Shown here piece by piece: positions 1 through 8,422 of a DNA stretch of 64,000 bases (position 1 is its first letter; each line of letters begins with the position of its first letter). The notes beneath the pieces are model-generated. The model ran no database searches, was not told the origin of the DNA, and saw only the letters and a list, made by a program, of their open reading frames with translations. The DNA lies in the NCBI RefSeq assembly GCF_039602135.1, contig NZ_CP125942.1:62001-126000 (forward strand), in the 5' to 3' direction. The stretch comes from Glutamicibacter sp. B1. GTDB taxonomy: Bacteria > Actinomycetota > Actinomycetes > Actinomycetales > Micrococcaceae. A program made the translations under genes and the position numbers.

Positions 1-59
1 TGTGAACGGCGGCCTTTGTCGTCCTCGAATATCGTTCTTAAGGCCAGATTCAGAATAAT

Positions 60-73
60 GGGAACGTTCCACA
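60..73. promoter_or_regulatory. Putative LacI-family operator, copy 1
   Basis: The core GGAACGTTCC (61-70) is a perfect 10-bp palindrome with a central CG, the usual form of LacI/GalR operators. The 14-mer GGGAACGTTCCACA recurs identically at 216-229. A LacI regulator is encoded in the same operon at 5923-6918, so autoregulation is the natural inference. Confidence 0.6.
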
Positions 74-87
74 TCCGGTCCTGACCC

Positions 88-120
88 GTTCACCTTCACG
101 TCATCTGAGCGTCACCTAGG
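88..120 (+). promoter_or_regulatory. PHO-box-like direct repeats (putative PhoP site)
   Basis: Three consecutive 11-nt units can be read: GTTCACCTTCA (88-98), CGTCATCTGAG (99-109) and CGTCACCTAGG (110-120), sharing TCA-pyrimidine-CT at the same place. Actinobacterial PhoP boxes are 11-nt direct repeats built on GTTCACC. The first unit fits best and the others are degenerate. Phosphatase genes downstream make phosphate control plausible. Confidence 0.45.
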
Positions 121-193
121 CTCCCTAACCTGATCAATGTGCCCGGGAATCCTCTGGGCTGGCATGAAACTAGGCGAGCGCGCGGAGGACTTA

Positions 194-2026
194 ATGGCAC
201 TGCTTACGCCACAAAGGGAACGTTCCACACCAGCTACAGAAGAAAAAAATTCACTGGGCTACCGGACGAAGATCATCCTGCGTCACCCAGCCACGCTACT
301 CGGTGTGCTCTTGTTGTTGGTCTTTGGCTACCTCATCGTCGCCCCGGTCATTTCCCTTCTGCTCGGCGCAGTCCAAGTGGGATTTGGGGACGAAGCAAAA
401 GCAGGAGCAGGAGCCGGATCGCTCACCGGGTACTACCTTGATCGTGTCTTTTCTTCCCCGGTTTCGGACATCATCTTCTACACCCCACTGCTGAACACCC
501 TCTGGATCTCACTGTGCTCCATGGTGATTGCTTTGGCCTTGGGTGTACCGGTGGCCTGGCTTCTGGTTCGCACCGACCTGCCAGCACGACGCTGGTTCTC
601 CAGCGCGCTGATCGTTCCATATATGCTGCCAGCCTGGACCTTCGCCCTGGCCTGGACCACCATCTTCCGCAACCGCAGCAACGCTGGACAGCAAGGCTGG
701 ATGGAAACTCTGGGCTGGGAGCCACCAAACTGGTTGGCCTACGGTCCGGTGCCAATTATCGTGATCTTCTCCCTGCACTTCACCCCCTTTGTGATCCTCT
801 TGGTCACCAATGCATTGAAAAACCTGCCGGGGCAACTTGATGAGGCCGCCCGCATCTGCGGCGCGAGTGCCCAACAACGCTGGTGGCGCATCACCCTGCC
901 ACTGCTACGCCCCGCGCTACTTTCGGCAGCGACCTTGATGTTTGCTAAGGCCATCGGCGAATTTGGTGTGGCCTATGTGCTGGGTCTGCCCTCAGGATTC
1001 CAGGTCCTGTCCACCACCCTGCACCAGAGCATCTCCACCCAGCAATCTGGAATCGCCGCGGTGATCGCAGCGGTCATGGTGGGCCTGGGAGGTATCTCGC
1101 TCCTGGTTGATCTACGGTTCTTGCGCGAAGCCAAACGCTTCACCACGCTGAACGGCAAGGCCACACTGACCAAAACCCAACCGCTGGCACGCTGGCGCAC
1201 CCCGGCCCTGATCATGGTCGGTGGGCTGTTCACCATCTCGGTTCTCATCCCGCTAAGCACCCTGGTACTTTCCACCATCATGCGCGTTCCCGGCGACTTT
1301 TCGCTGCAGAACTTCACCGCGGACTACTGGATCGGCCATGACCTTCCCACCGTAGGATTCAGCCAGGGCGTGCTGGTCTCGGCGGCCACCTGGCGCGCGA
1401 TGTGGAACACCCTGTGGATGGTGGGTCTGGCAGCGCTGTGCACCGGGGTGCTCGGATTGCTGGTGGGCTATGTGGTGGTACGTTCGCCACTGCGCCAACT
1501 GGGCACCGCACTGCGCGTGATCACCTTCATGCCCTACCTCGTGCCGGGCCTAGCCTTCGCGGTCGCCTATCTCTCCCTGTTCGCGGTACCACGTGGCCCG
1601 ATCCCGGCGCTGTACGGCACGGCAACCATCCTGATCCTGATCATGATCGCCGATGAAATGCCTTTCGCTTCACGGGCCGGGGTCAGCGCCATGATGCAGC
1701 TGGGACTGGAAAGCGAAGAGGCCGCACAAAGCCTCGGCGCAAAGTTCAGCTATCGCCTGCGCACAGTAGTCCTTCCCATGGTGCGTAGCTCGCTGGCTAG
1801 CGCTACGTTATTGCCTTTCGTTTCTGGAGTTCAGGGACTGAGCTTGGTCATCATCCTGGCAACGCCGGGCACCGAACTGATGACCACGCTGTCCATGACC
1901 CTCATTGATTTCGGTTATACCCACGCCGCCAACGCGGTCGTGGTCTTGATCTGCGCGATTGCCCTGCTAGGAACCTGGGCCACGCAGAAATTGTTCCGAA
2001 GCAACCTTGCCGATTCGCTGGGTTGA
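194..2026 (+). CDS. ABC transporter permease, fused double-domain (FbpB/AfuB/PhnU-V type)
   Basis: Inner-membrane permease of a binding-protein-dependent importer, 610 aa. Two BPD_transp_1 halves are fused in one chain, as in the iron(III)/phosphonate/sugar-phosphate (FbpB/AfuB) branch. Each half has an EAA loop: DEAARICGAS near residue 215 and EEAAQSLGAK near residue 506, each followed by the LP of the loop. About twelve hydrophobic segments are visible. An ATG at 137 is in frame, but the GGAGGA at 184-189 favours 194. A second copy of the LacI-type palindrome (216-229) lies inside codons 8-12. The gene heads a plus-strand operon with its binding protein and ATPase. The exact substrate cannot be read from the permease; from context I infer a phosphorylated small molecule. 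Confidence 0.9.
   Translation: MALLTPQRERSTPATEEKNSLGYRTKIILRHPATLLGVLLLLVFGYLIVAPVISLLLGAVQVGFGDEAKAGAGAGSLTGYYLDRVFSSPVSDIIFYTPLLNTLWISLCSMVIALALGVPVAWLLVRTDLPARRWFSSALIVPYMLPAWTFALAWTTIFRNRSNAGQQGWMETLGWEPPNWLAYGPVPIIVIFSLHFTPFVILLVTNALKNLPGQLDEAARICGASAQQRWWRITLPLLRPALLSAATLMFAKAIGEFGVAYVLGLPSGFQVLSTTLHQSISTQQSGIAAVIAAVMVGLGGISLLVDLRFLREAKRFTTLNGKATLTKTQPLARWRTPALIMVGGLFTISVLIPLSTLVLSTIMRVPGDFSLQNFTADYWIGHDLPTVGFSQGVLVSAATWRAMWNTLWMVGLAALCTGVLGLLVGYVVVRSPLRQLGTALRVITFMPYLVPGLAFAVAYLSLFAVPRGPIPALYGTATILILIMIADEMPFASRAGVSAMMQLGLESEEAAQSLGAKFSYRLRTVVLPMVRSSLASATLLPFVSGVQGLSLVIILATPGTELMTTLSMTLIDFGYTHAANAVVVLICAIALLGTWATQKLFRSNLADSLG
216..229. promoter_or_regulatory. Putative LacI-family operator, copy 2 (inside permease 5' coding region)
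   Basis: An exact 14-base repeat of the site at 60-73 (GGGAACGTTCCACA), 156 bp further on and inside the start of the permease gene. Paired operators about 15 helical turns apart suit repression by looping or a roadblock. The repeat is seen directly; its function is inferred. Confidence 0.5.
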
Positions 2027-2073
2027 GCCACTCACCTTTCACCGCACCACTACCGTATTCAAGGAGTACCACC

Positions 2074-3240
2074 ATGAGCATTAACCGCACTCACCGATGG
2101 ACCACCGTTTTGAGCCTGGGACTTGGCGCAGTACTCTTCACCGGCTGCGCCGGTGGAGCCCCCGCAGCCACCACCAGCAGCGCGCCGGCAACCGCCTCAG
2201 CAGAAGACTTTGACTTAGATCAGCTCATTGAAGCGGCCAAGGCTGAAGGCCCAATCACCATTTACGACAGCACCTCCAAGATCGAAAAAATGGCTGCTGC
2301 CTTCACCAAGACCTACGGAATCGAAGCCACCGGTGTAAAAGCCGATGCGGCCGAGGCCATCGAAAAGGTCACCCGCGAAGCACAGTCGGGCAATGTAGTC
2401 GGTGACGTTGTAGCGATTTCAGACCTCCCAGCGGTCAAGAATCAGCTGTTGCCAAATAATTTCGTCACCAACTGGGTGCCAGCTGACCTGGCAGAAAACA
2501 TCGACTCATCGATGCAAGAACCACTGGTAGTGATCACCGACCCAAGTTTCTGGACCTACAACACCGAGGCTTTCGACACCTGCCCGGCGACGAACATTTG
2601 GGATTTCACCACCGAGAAGTTCACCAAGAAGGTAGCCTTCCAGGATCCCGTGGGTGATAACGGTGCCCTTGACTGGTACAGCCAGATGGAGCAGTTCGGC
2701 GACCAGGAGCTGCGTGATGCTTATAAGGAAGCCTTCGGTGAAGAACTGAAGACCGACAAGGAGTCGGCAGCTGCCGAATGGGTCTCACGCATGGCGGCCA
2801 ACCAGCCGATCTTGACCAAGTCCAGTGAAGAGGCCTCCGAAGCCGTGGGCGCTACCGGCCAGGATGATCCTCCGATGGCACTGATGTCCAGCGCCAAGTA
2901 CCGCAACATCGATGAGAAGGGCTACGCCCTGGGCGTCTGTGAAGGATTGGTCCCATGGGTAGGTAAGGCTTCACCGAAGTCCTTGACCATTGCCTCGGGC
3001 ACCAAGAGCCCGAATGCCGCCAAGCTCTTTGTGCACTTCGCACTGACCCAAGAGGGTATTGACCCGCAGATCTCCGATGGCAAGATCTCCTCAAACTCCT
3101 CCGTCAAGCAGCCAGAAGATCCAGCTAACGTTGGTGATCACCTCAAGGAAATCTTCCAGTTCGACAACGCCGGACTGGAAACCGACTGGGCATCACGCGA
3201 AAAGTGGCAGGACCTGTGGCGCACCTCGTCCAAGAAGTAA
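2074..3240 (+). CDS. Solute-binding lipoprotein of FbpA/AfuA/PhnS type
   Basis: Extracytoplasmic substrate-binding protein for the adjacent permease and ATPase, 388 aa. The start at 2074 is set by AAGGAG at 2061-2066; an upstream in-frame ATG at 2023 lacks such a site. The signal peptide (residues 1-24) ends in a lipobox-like FTGC, so Cys25 should be lipidated. A Ser/Thr/Ala-rich linker follows, then a periplasmic-binding fold beginning about residue 48 (ITIYDSTS). The general fold matches iron, 2-aminoethylphosphonate and hexose-phosphate binders. I see no certain iron-ligand tyrosine pair. It lies 47 nt after the permease. Confidence 0.87.
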   Translation: MSINRTHRWTTVLSLGLGAVLFTGCAGGAPAATTSSAPATASAEDFDLDQLIEAAKAEGPITIYDSTSKIEKMAAAFTKTYGIEATGVKADAAEAIEKVTREAQSGNVVGDVVAISDLPAVKNQLLPNNFVTNWVPADLAENIDSSMQEPLVVITDPSFWTYNTEAFDTCPATNIWDFTTEKFTKKVAFQDPVGDNGALDWYSQMEQFGDQELRDAYKEAFGEELKTDKESAAAEWVSRMAANQPILTKSSEEASEAVGATGQDDPPMALMSSAKYRNIDEKGYALGVCEGLVPWVGKASPKSLTIASGTKSPNAAKLFVHFALTQEGIDPQISDGKISSNSSVKQPEDPANVGDHLKEIFQFDNAGLETDWASREKWQDLWRTSSKK

Positions 3241-3260
3241 CACAGCAGTTAGGAATCCAG

Positions 3261-4340
3261 ATGGAGCCGATGATCACCCTGCGGGGCCTGGGCAAAACCT
3301 ACTCAGGTAACCACACCCCCAGCGTCGATTCAGTAGACCTTGAAGTGCAGCCAGGAGAATTCCTCTGCCTGCTAGGTCCCTCAGGCTGTGGCAAATCCAC
3401 CACGCTACGCATGATCGCAGGACTGGAACATCCCAGCACCGGGCAGATCGTCGTGGGCGGGACCGTCTTTGATGATGTGGCCGGCGGACAGTGTGTCCCG
3501 GCAGAGCGCCGCTCACTGGGATTAGTGTTCCAGAACTATGCGCTGTGGCCACACCTGAACGTCAAAGAGAACGTGGGTTTTGCACCGCGAGTGCAAAAGC
3601 TTTCCAAGGCTGAACGCGCCACCCTCGTGGATCAGGCCCTGCAAACCCTGGCGATTAGCGAACTAGCTGACCGTTACCCCGGAGAGCTATCCGGTGGACA
3701 GCAGCAGCGTGTGGCCATTGCCCGAACTCTGGCAGCACGCCCGCAGGTGATGCTCTTGGATGAACCACTGTCCAACCTCGACGCCCGACTGCGCCTGGAA
3801 ATGCGTGCAGAATTTCAGCGGCTCCATCGGCAGACCGGCAACACCATGGTTTTTGTTACTCATGACCAATTTGAGGCCATGACCCTGGCGACGAGAATTG
3901 TGGTGATGGATCAGGGACGGATTCAACAGGTCGGCACCCCGAGTGAGATCTATGATTCGCCCGCCAACCGGTTTGTCGCAGAGTTCATGGGAAGCCCACC
4001 GATGAACATCATCGAATTAGGGAACAACCAAGACGCGGATACGTGGATGAAGTCCCGCGATTCCGCAGCAACGTCACTGGGCATCCGCCCTGAAGACTTA
4101 GAGATCACAACAACACCGACGCCCGGGAAATTCTCCTTGCCCGTCACGGTCAGTGCCTTATTGCCGACCGGCGGTTCATGGATTATCGAGCTGACCGACG
4201 GCCAACAGCGGTACTTCGCTACGTCGCAGCAACGCCCGGCGCTCACCGAGGGACAACAAGTGCAGGCCGTAGCGCAGAAACTGCACCTCTTTGATGCCTC
4301 GGGGCAACGTCGAACTAACGTAGAGGCGGTGGCAGCATGA
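3261..4340 (+). CDS. ABC transporter ATP-binding protein (FbpC/AfuC/PotA type)
   Basis: Cytoplasmic ATPase of the importer, 359 aa. The start at 3261 follows AGGAA at 3251-3255, and another ATG lies at 3270. Walker A is GPSGCGKST (residues 39-47). The ABC signature LSGGQQQR, Walker B VMLLDEP and the switch His in FVTHD follow in order. The C-terminal third, with IRPEDLEI, is a TOBE-like regulatory domain as in other importer ATPases of this class. It starts 20 nt after the binding protein and its stop overlaps the next start (ATGA), so translation is probably coupled. Confidence 0.93.
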   Translation: MEPMITLRGLGKTYSGNHTPSVDSVDLEVQPGEFLCLLGPSGCGKSTTLRMIAGLEHPSTGQIVVGGTVFDDVAGGQCVPAERRSLGLVFQNYALWPHLNVKENVGFAPRVQKLSKAERATLVDQALQTLAISELADRYPGELSGGQQQRVAIARTLAARPQVMLLDEPLSNLDARLRLEMRAEFQRLHRQTGNTMVFVTHDQFEAMTLATRIVVMDQGRIQQVGTPSEIYDSPANRFVAEFMGSPPMNIIELGNNQDADTWMKSRDSAATSLGIRPEDLEITTTPTPGKFSLPVTVSALLPTGGSWIIELTDGQQRYFATSQQRPALTEGQQVQAVAQKLHLFDASGQRRTNVEAVAA

Positions 4341-5104
4341 GCCTGCAAACCTTACCCAAGGGCCTATTGCTGGATTTCGGCGGGGTCATTGTCAACAGCG
4401 AAAAGCCGGCCGACTGGCAGCAACTGGTGGCCGATGAATTCCTGGCCTTGGTCGGATCCGAACCCATGGTCTCGCGCGATCGGTTGATCGCGGATATTAC
4501 CGCCGGCGCGGTGGCCGCTGGGCTCTGGCGCAATGCCATGTCCCGGCCACGCCATCCCAAGGAACTGGATCAGCACACCTACGCGATGGACTTCATCGCC
4601 GCTGACTGGCCCGAAGATGCCCGCAAGACCATGGAAAACCACTACCAGCAGCTGTGCTACCTGGTCAGCTCGACCAAGGAGCACCGCGAGCTACGCGAGG
4701 GCATCACCGAGCTCTTGGCCTGGTGCACACAGATCGGCTTGCCGGTCGCCGTGGTCTCCAATGCCATGTGTGGGCAGGTGCACCGCGACTACCTGGCAGA
4801 ACAAGAGCTTAGCGACTATTTTGTTGCCGAACTCTACTCCGATGAGTGCGAGCTGCGTAAACCCAACCCAGATTTTCTGCACCTCGGTGCCCAGGCGCTG
4901 GAGCTGAGCGCCGCCGACTGCTGGTATGTCGGGGACCACCTGGATCGCGACGTGCTCTGTGGGGTGCGTGCCGGAATCGGCGGCAATGTGCTCATGCCCT
5001 CCCCGGGCAGTGCCAAACGCCCCTACACCGTTGAGGTGACGGCCGACCTTGTGGTCGCCACACCCAAAGAATTACTGAATGAAATGAGAAAGTATAGTGT
5101 CTGA
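4337..5104 (+). CDS. HAD superfamily hydrolase (subfamily IA-like)
   Basis: A 255-aa haloacid-dehalogenase-fold protein, most likely a cytoplasmic phosphatase. Motif I is LDFGGVI near residues 12-18, motif II VVSNA, motif III RKPNPDF and motif IV CWYVGDHLDRD. The second Asp of the usual DxD is a Gly here. Active sugar phosphatases such as E. coli YihX also have Gly at this place, so activity is not excluded. It overlaps the ATPase stop by ATGA and the next gene by 8 nt. In this operon it could dephosphorylate the imported compound. Confidence 0.85.
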   Translation: MSLQTLPKGLLLDFGGVIVNSEKPADWQQLVADEFLALVGSEPMVSRDRLIADITAGAVAAGLWRNAMSRPRHPKELDQHTYAMDFIAADWPEDARKTMENHYQQLCYLVSSTKEHRELREGITELLAWCTQIGLPVAVVSNAMCGQVHRDYLAEQELSDYFVAELYSDECELRKPNPDFLHLGAQALELSAADCWYVGDHLDRDVLCGVRAGIGGNVLMPSPGSAKRPYTVEVTADLVVATPKELLNEMRKYSV

Positions 5105-5921
5105 CCTCCCGAGCTTCCTGCGTACCACTGCTGAAGAAGCGGCCGTCCTCGCCGGAGAATACCTGCAAAAGGTCTTCCGCGGCCAGATGGACATCGACTA
5201 CAAGCGCGACCGTCACGATCTGGTCACCGAACATGACCGGGCCGCCGAAGAGCTGATCGTGCCGTTCTTGCTTGAACGTGATCCTAGCTGGCGGATCATC
5301 GGTGAAGAAGGCGGAGCGCTGGGCGGTGACGGCCCGGTGACCTGGTATGTGGACCCGATCGACGGCACCTCAAACTTTGCTCAGGGCCTGGCCTTCTTCT
5401 GTGTCTCCATCGGAGTCGCCGTGGATGGCGAACTGGTGGCCGGGGCCATCTTTGATCCGATCGCCCGCCGACTCTTTAGCGCCGATCACGAGCACGCCTA
5501 CCTAGATGGCGAGATCCTGCGCACCCCGCAGGCGCAGCCGGCCGCAGCGGCCACCATGATCACCGGTTACCCCACGGCTCGGGATCTTGAAGCAGACCGG
5601 GAGACTGCCTTGGGTCACTTTGGTGATCTCGCTGAGGCGTTCTCCTCGCTACGCCGCACCGGCTCAGGCGCCTTGACCTTGGCCCACGTGGCTGCCGGAT
5701 GGGTGGACTGTGCCTTTGGTGGTTCGGTGAACCCTTGGGATGTGGCCGCAGGTGCACTGATTGTTCAGCGCGCCGGAGGCAGCTACGAGCCACTGCTGTT
5801 GGAAGCCGGGGTCGTAGGCGAACACCTAGCCCCAGCATTCGTCGCTCAGGGACCCGGAGCGCAGTATCCGGCACTGGATCACTTCGTCGAGCAATTCACC
5901 CGCGTGCGGGTCAGTAGCTGA
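5097..5921 (+). CDS. Inositol monophosphatase family protein
   Basis: Mg2+-dependent phosphatase of the IMPase/FBPase superfamily, 274 aa, GTG start overlapping the HAD gene by 8 nt. Metal-binding motifs are complete: GEEGG near residue 68, DPIDGTSNF near residue 86 and WDVAAG near residue 218. The family hydrolyses inositol monophosphates, and some members act on histidinol phosphate, PAP or fructose bisphosphate. Placement between a transporter and a MINPP-like phosphatase favours an inositol phosphate as substrate; that is inference. Confidence 0.88.
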   Translation: MSDLPSFLRTTAEEAAVLAGEYLQKVFRGQMDIDYKRDRHDLVTEHDRAAEELIVPFLLERDPSWRIIGEEGGALGGDGPVTWYVDPIDGTSNFAQGLAFFCVSIGVAVDGELVAGAIFDPIARRLFSADHEHAYLDGEILRTPQAQPAAAATMITGYPTARDLEADRETALGHFGDLAEAFSSLRRTGSGALTLAHVAAGWVDCAFGGSVNPWDVAAGALIVQRAGGSYEPLLLEAGVVGEHLAPAFVAQGPGAQYPALDHFVEQFTRVRVSS

Positions 5922-5922
5922 G

Positions 5923-6918
5923 ATGGTAGCGGAACTGGCGGCCGGACGTCGTCCCACCATTATTGATGTGGCCAAGCGTGCCGGGGTCTCCAAGTCATTG
6001 GCGTCACGGGCACTGCGTGGAGACGCAGGAGTGAGCACGAGCAGCCGTGACCTGGTGCTCGATGCCGCCCAAGAGTTAGGCTATCGCCCTAATTCTGCGG
6101 CGCGTTCACTGGTGCGCGGGGTGTCCGGGCTGGTGGGCGTGGTGCTTAACCAGCTCGATAACCAGCACCACACCGGCATTGTTCAGGGCGTGCAGGAGCG
6201 TGCCAAGGAACTGAACGCTCGGGTGATTATCGGTAATGGTGCACAGAATCCCGAAGAGCTACAACGTCAGATCGACACCATGATCGAGTTGCGAGTTGAT
6301 GGACTGGTCATCGTTTCTTCGTGGGTTCCCCGCCAGGTATTGGAACGTGCCGGCAGTGAAGTCCCCACCGTGGTGCTCACCCATTTGGCCGATCCGCCCG
6401 CCGAGGTGGACACCATTGCCAGTGATGATGTCTACGGTGCCCAGCTAGCGGTGGAACATTTGGTTCAGGCAGGGCATCAGCGCATCGCCTATCTCTCACG
6501 GTCCGCCAGTGCTACCAGCCAGGCACGCATCGACGGGGTAGTCCTGGCTTTGGAAGCTGCGCAGCTGCCGTGCACCATCGTTCAGGTGGACGCCGGAGAT
6601 GACATAAACCTGCAAGAGCTGAGCGCCTCCGGCGTGGATGCCGTGCTGTGCAATAACGACCTCACCGCTGCTGAAGTGATCCGCTTAGCTCATGAACAAC
6701 AGGTTCAGGTGCCCGGACAACTAGCGGTGATCGGTTATGACAATACGGCTCTGGCCAGATTGCTCTACCCCAGCCTCACGAGCATCGACCAGCCACAGGT
6801 CAACATGGGACGCCGGGCGGTGGACGCCATTGCTGAACGCACCGCCGGACGGACCGAAGCGCTACGTGAGCTCTACACCCCACAACTGGTCGTTCGTTCC
6901 TCAACGGCACAACCCTAG
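5923..6918 (+). CDS. LacI-family transcriptional regulator
   Basis: DNA-binding repressor, 331 aa. The LacI helix-turn-helix (TIIDVAKRAGVSKSLASRAL) occupies about residues 12-31, followed by a hinge and a periplasmic-binding-protein-like effector domain (GLVGVVLNQ... to DVVR-like end). The ATG comes one base after the previous stop and no clear ribosome site is visible, so translation is probably coupled. The two identical GGAACGTTCC palindromes at the operon head are the likely operators. The effector is probably inositol, an inositol phosphate or a sugar. Confidence 0.9.
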   Translation: MVAELAAGRRPTIIDVAKRAGVSKSLASRALRGDAGVSTSSRDLVLDAAQELGYRPNSAARSLVRGVSGLVGVVLNQLDNQHHTGIVQGVQERAKELNARVIIGNGAQNPEELQRQIDTMIELRVDGLVIVSSWVPRQVLERAGSEVPTVVLTHLADPPAEVDTIASDDVYGAQLAVEHLVQAGHQRIAYLSRSASATSQARIDGVVLALEAAQLPCTIVQVDAGDDINLQELSASGVDAVLCNNDLTAAEVIRLAHEQQVQVPGQLAVIGYDNTALARLLYPSLTSIDQPQVNMGRRAVDAIAERTAGRTEALRELYTPQLVVRSSTAQP

Positions 6919-6951
6919 AATCACTCATCACTTTCACCCAGGGAGTAAGAC

Positions 6952-8340
6952 ATGGCCAAGTACACTCGTTTCACCTCACTAGCGATGGCGGGGGTAATGC
7001 TCGCCCTGACCGGTTGCGCTGCCTCCAGCCAAGCCGCCGATGAAGATCAGAGCGCCAGACTGGCGCTGGGCACCAAAGCCACCTATGCTGCTCCGGCAGA
7101 AGACGTGGAATATTCCAAGGCACCGGATGAATTTGAGCCGGTTCTCATTGAGCATGTAGCGCGCCACGGTTCGCGATTGCTGTCGAGCAAAAAATACGAT
7201 GACCTGATCACCCAGCTGTGGGAGATGGCGAAAAAAGAGAACGCCCTGACCGAGACCGGTGAACGCCTGGGCCCAGTGGTTGCACAGATTACTGCGGTGC
7301 ACGAGAAGGTTGGCTACGGCATGCTCAGCACCTTGGGTGAACATGAGCACCAGAAGATGGCTGAACGCGCTTATGATCGCATGGAGGATCTCTTCGAGGA
7401 CGCCGAAGACGAAGACAAGAAGATCAACATTGTGACCTCCGGCGTGGACCGTGCTGTAGATAGCGCACAGAATTTTGTGCAGGGTCTGGTGGATGAAGAT
7501 AAAGATCTGAAGTCACTGATCAGCAAGCCACGTACGGATAAGGATGTTCTGTATTTCCACGATACAGATCAGGCTTATAACGACTTTATCGACAATGATC
7601 CTGTGTTGGCTGAAACCTTGGAGAAGGTGGAAGAGGACCCGCAGATCGTTGAGGCTTCCAAGCATGTGCTCTCACGTCTCTTTACCGAAGAGTTCATCAA
7701 CAAGCTTGATAGTGGGGCCATCGACCTGGTGGACCGCGGCAAGGGCGAGAAGCACCTGGAAAGCGTCGTGGACGCAGCCATGTACCTCTACGAGCTGTAC
7801 GTGATTGCACCAGGCATGGGCGAAGACTACCAAGTCGACTTCAGCGAATTTGTCACCGCAGACGATGCGCTAGTGCTCTCGCGGGTTTCAGAAGCTGAAG
7901 ACTTCTATGAAAAGGGCCCAAGCATCGCCGGCAACGATGTCACCTACAAGATGGCCGACGTATTGCTCGCGGACATGCTGGATGCGGTGGCTGGTGTGCG
8001 AGAGGGTAAGACCGAACAGGCTGCAGACTTCCGCTTTGCTCACGCAGAAGAGATCATTCCATTAGCTGCCTTGCTCAAGCTGCCCGGTAGTGAAACTGCA
8101 CAGCCAGCTGACACCCTCTTCAGCTACGACAACAATGCATGGCGAGGTGCCGAAGTAGCTCCGATGGGCGCCAACATCCAGTGGGATGTCTTTGCCAATG
8201 ATGATCAAGACGTGATTGTCCGGATGCTGTACAACGAAAAGGAAACCGCCTTCGGCTTCGACTGCAAGCCGATTGAAGAAGGTAGCTTCTTCTACGCAGA
8301 CACCGAACTTGAGCGTTGCCTCGGTGATCTGACCAAGTAA
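6952..8340 (+). CDS. Secreted histidine acid phosphatase, MINPP-like (phytase-type) lipoprotein
   Basis: Clade-2 histidine phosphatase, 462 aa, preceded by GGGAG. The signal peptide ends in the lipobox LTGC, so Cys22 is probably lipidated and the enzyme anchored outside the membrane. The nucleophile motif RHGSR is residues 71-75. The proton-donor motif is HAE (364-366) in RFAHAEEIIPL. HAE in place of HD marks multiple inositol polyphosphate phosphatases. TSGVDRAVDSAQNFVQGL (162-179) also resembles the MINPP middle motif. Expected reaction: stepwise dephosphorylation of phytate or lower inositol phosphates. Last gene of the operon, followed by a terminator. Confidence 0.85.
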   Translation: MAKYTRFTSLAMAGVMLALTGCAASSQAADEDQSARLALGTKATYAAPAEDVEYSKAPDEFEPVLIEHVARHGSRLLSSKKYDDLITQLWEMAKKENALTETGERLGPVVAQITAVHEKVGYGMLSTLGEHEHQKMAERAYDRMEDLFEDAEDEDKKINIVTSGVDRAVDSAQNFVQGLVDEDKDLKSLISKPRTDKDVLYFHDTDQAYNDFIDNDPVLAETLEKVEEDPQIVEASKHVLSRLFTEEFINKLDSGAIDLVDRGKGEKHLESVVDAAMYLYELYVIAPGMGEDYQVDFSEFVTADDALVLSRVSEAEDFYEKGPSIAGNDVTYKMADVLLADMLDAVAGVREGKTEQAADFRFAHAEEIIPLAALLKLPGSETAQPADTLFSYDNNAWRGAEVAPMGANIQWDVFANDDQDVIVRMLYNEKETAFGFDCKPIEEGSFFYADTELERCLGDLTK

Positions 8341-8361
8341 CCGTAGAAAAAGTACGACAGC

Positions 8362-8397
8362 AAAAAGCACGGCAGGAAAAATCCTGCCGTGCTTTTT
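8362..8397. terminator. Bidirectional rho-independent terminator
   Basis: A 16-bp perfect stem (8362-8377 with 8382-8397) with a 4-nt A loop. A-runs on the left and T-runs on the right serve both convergent genes, the phosphatase on plus and the sugar permease on minus. Confidence 0.9.
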
Positions 8398-8422
8398 GGT
8401 GCTTATGAGAGTGCGATGCCCT

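Larger units (their letters stand above)
1..193 (+). promoter_or_regulatory. Upstream regulatory region of the inositol-phosphate-type operon
   Basis: No gene is visible here. The stretch carries a LacI-type palindrome (60-73), three PHO-box-like 11-nt units (88-120) and a GGAGGA ribosome site (184-189) that fixes the start of the permease at 194. I could not place -35 and -10 boxes confidently. What lies upstream of base 1 is unknown. Confidence 0.5.

Noticed and set aside
194..4340. Reading the ABC importer as an iron(III) transporter
   Set aside because: The family includes iron importers, but no siderophore or iron genes are near and three phosphatase-type genes are; a phosphorylated substrate fits better. 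Iron remains possible.
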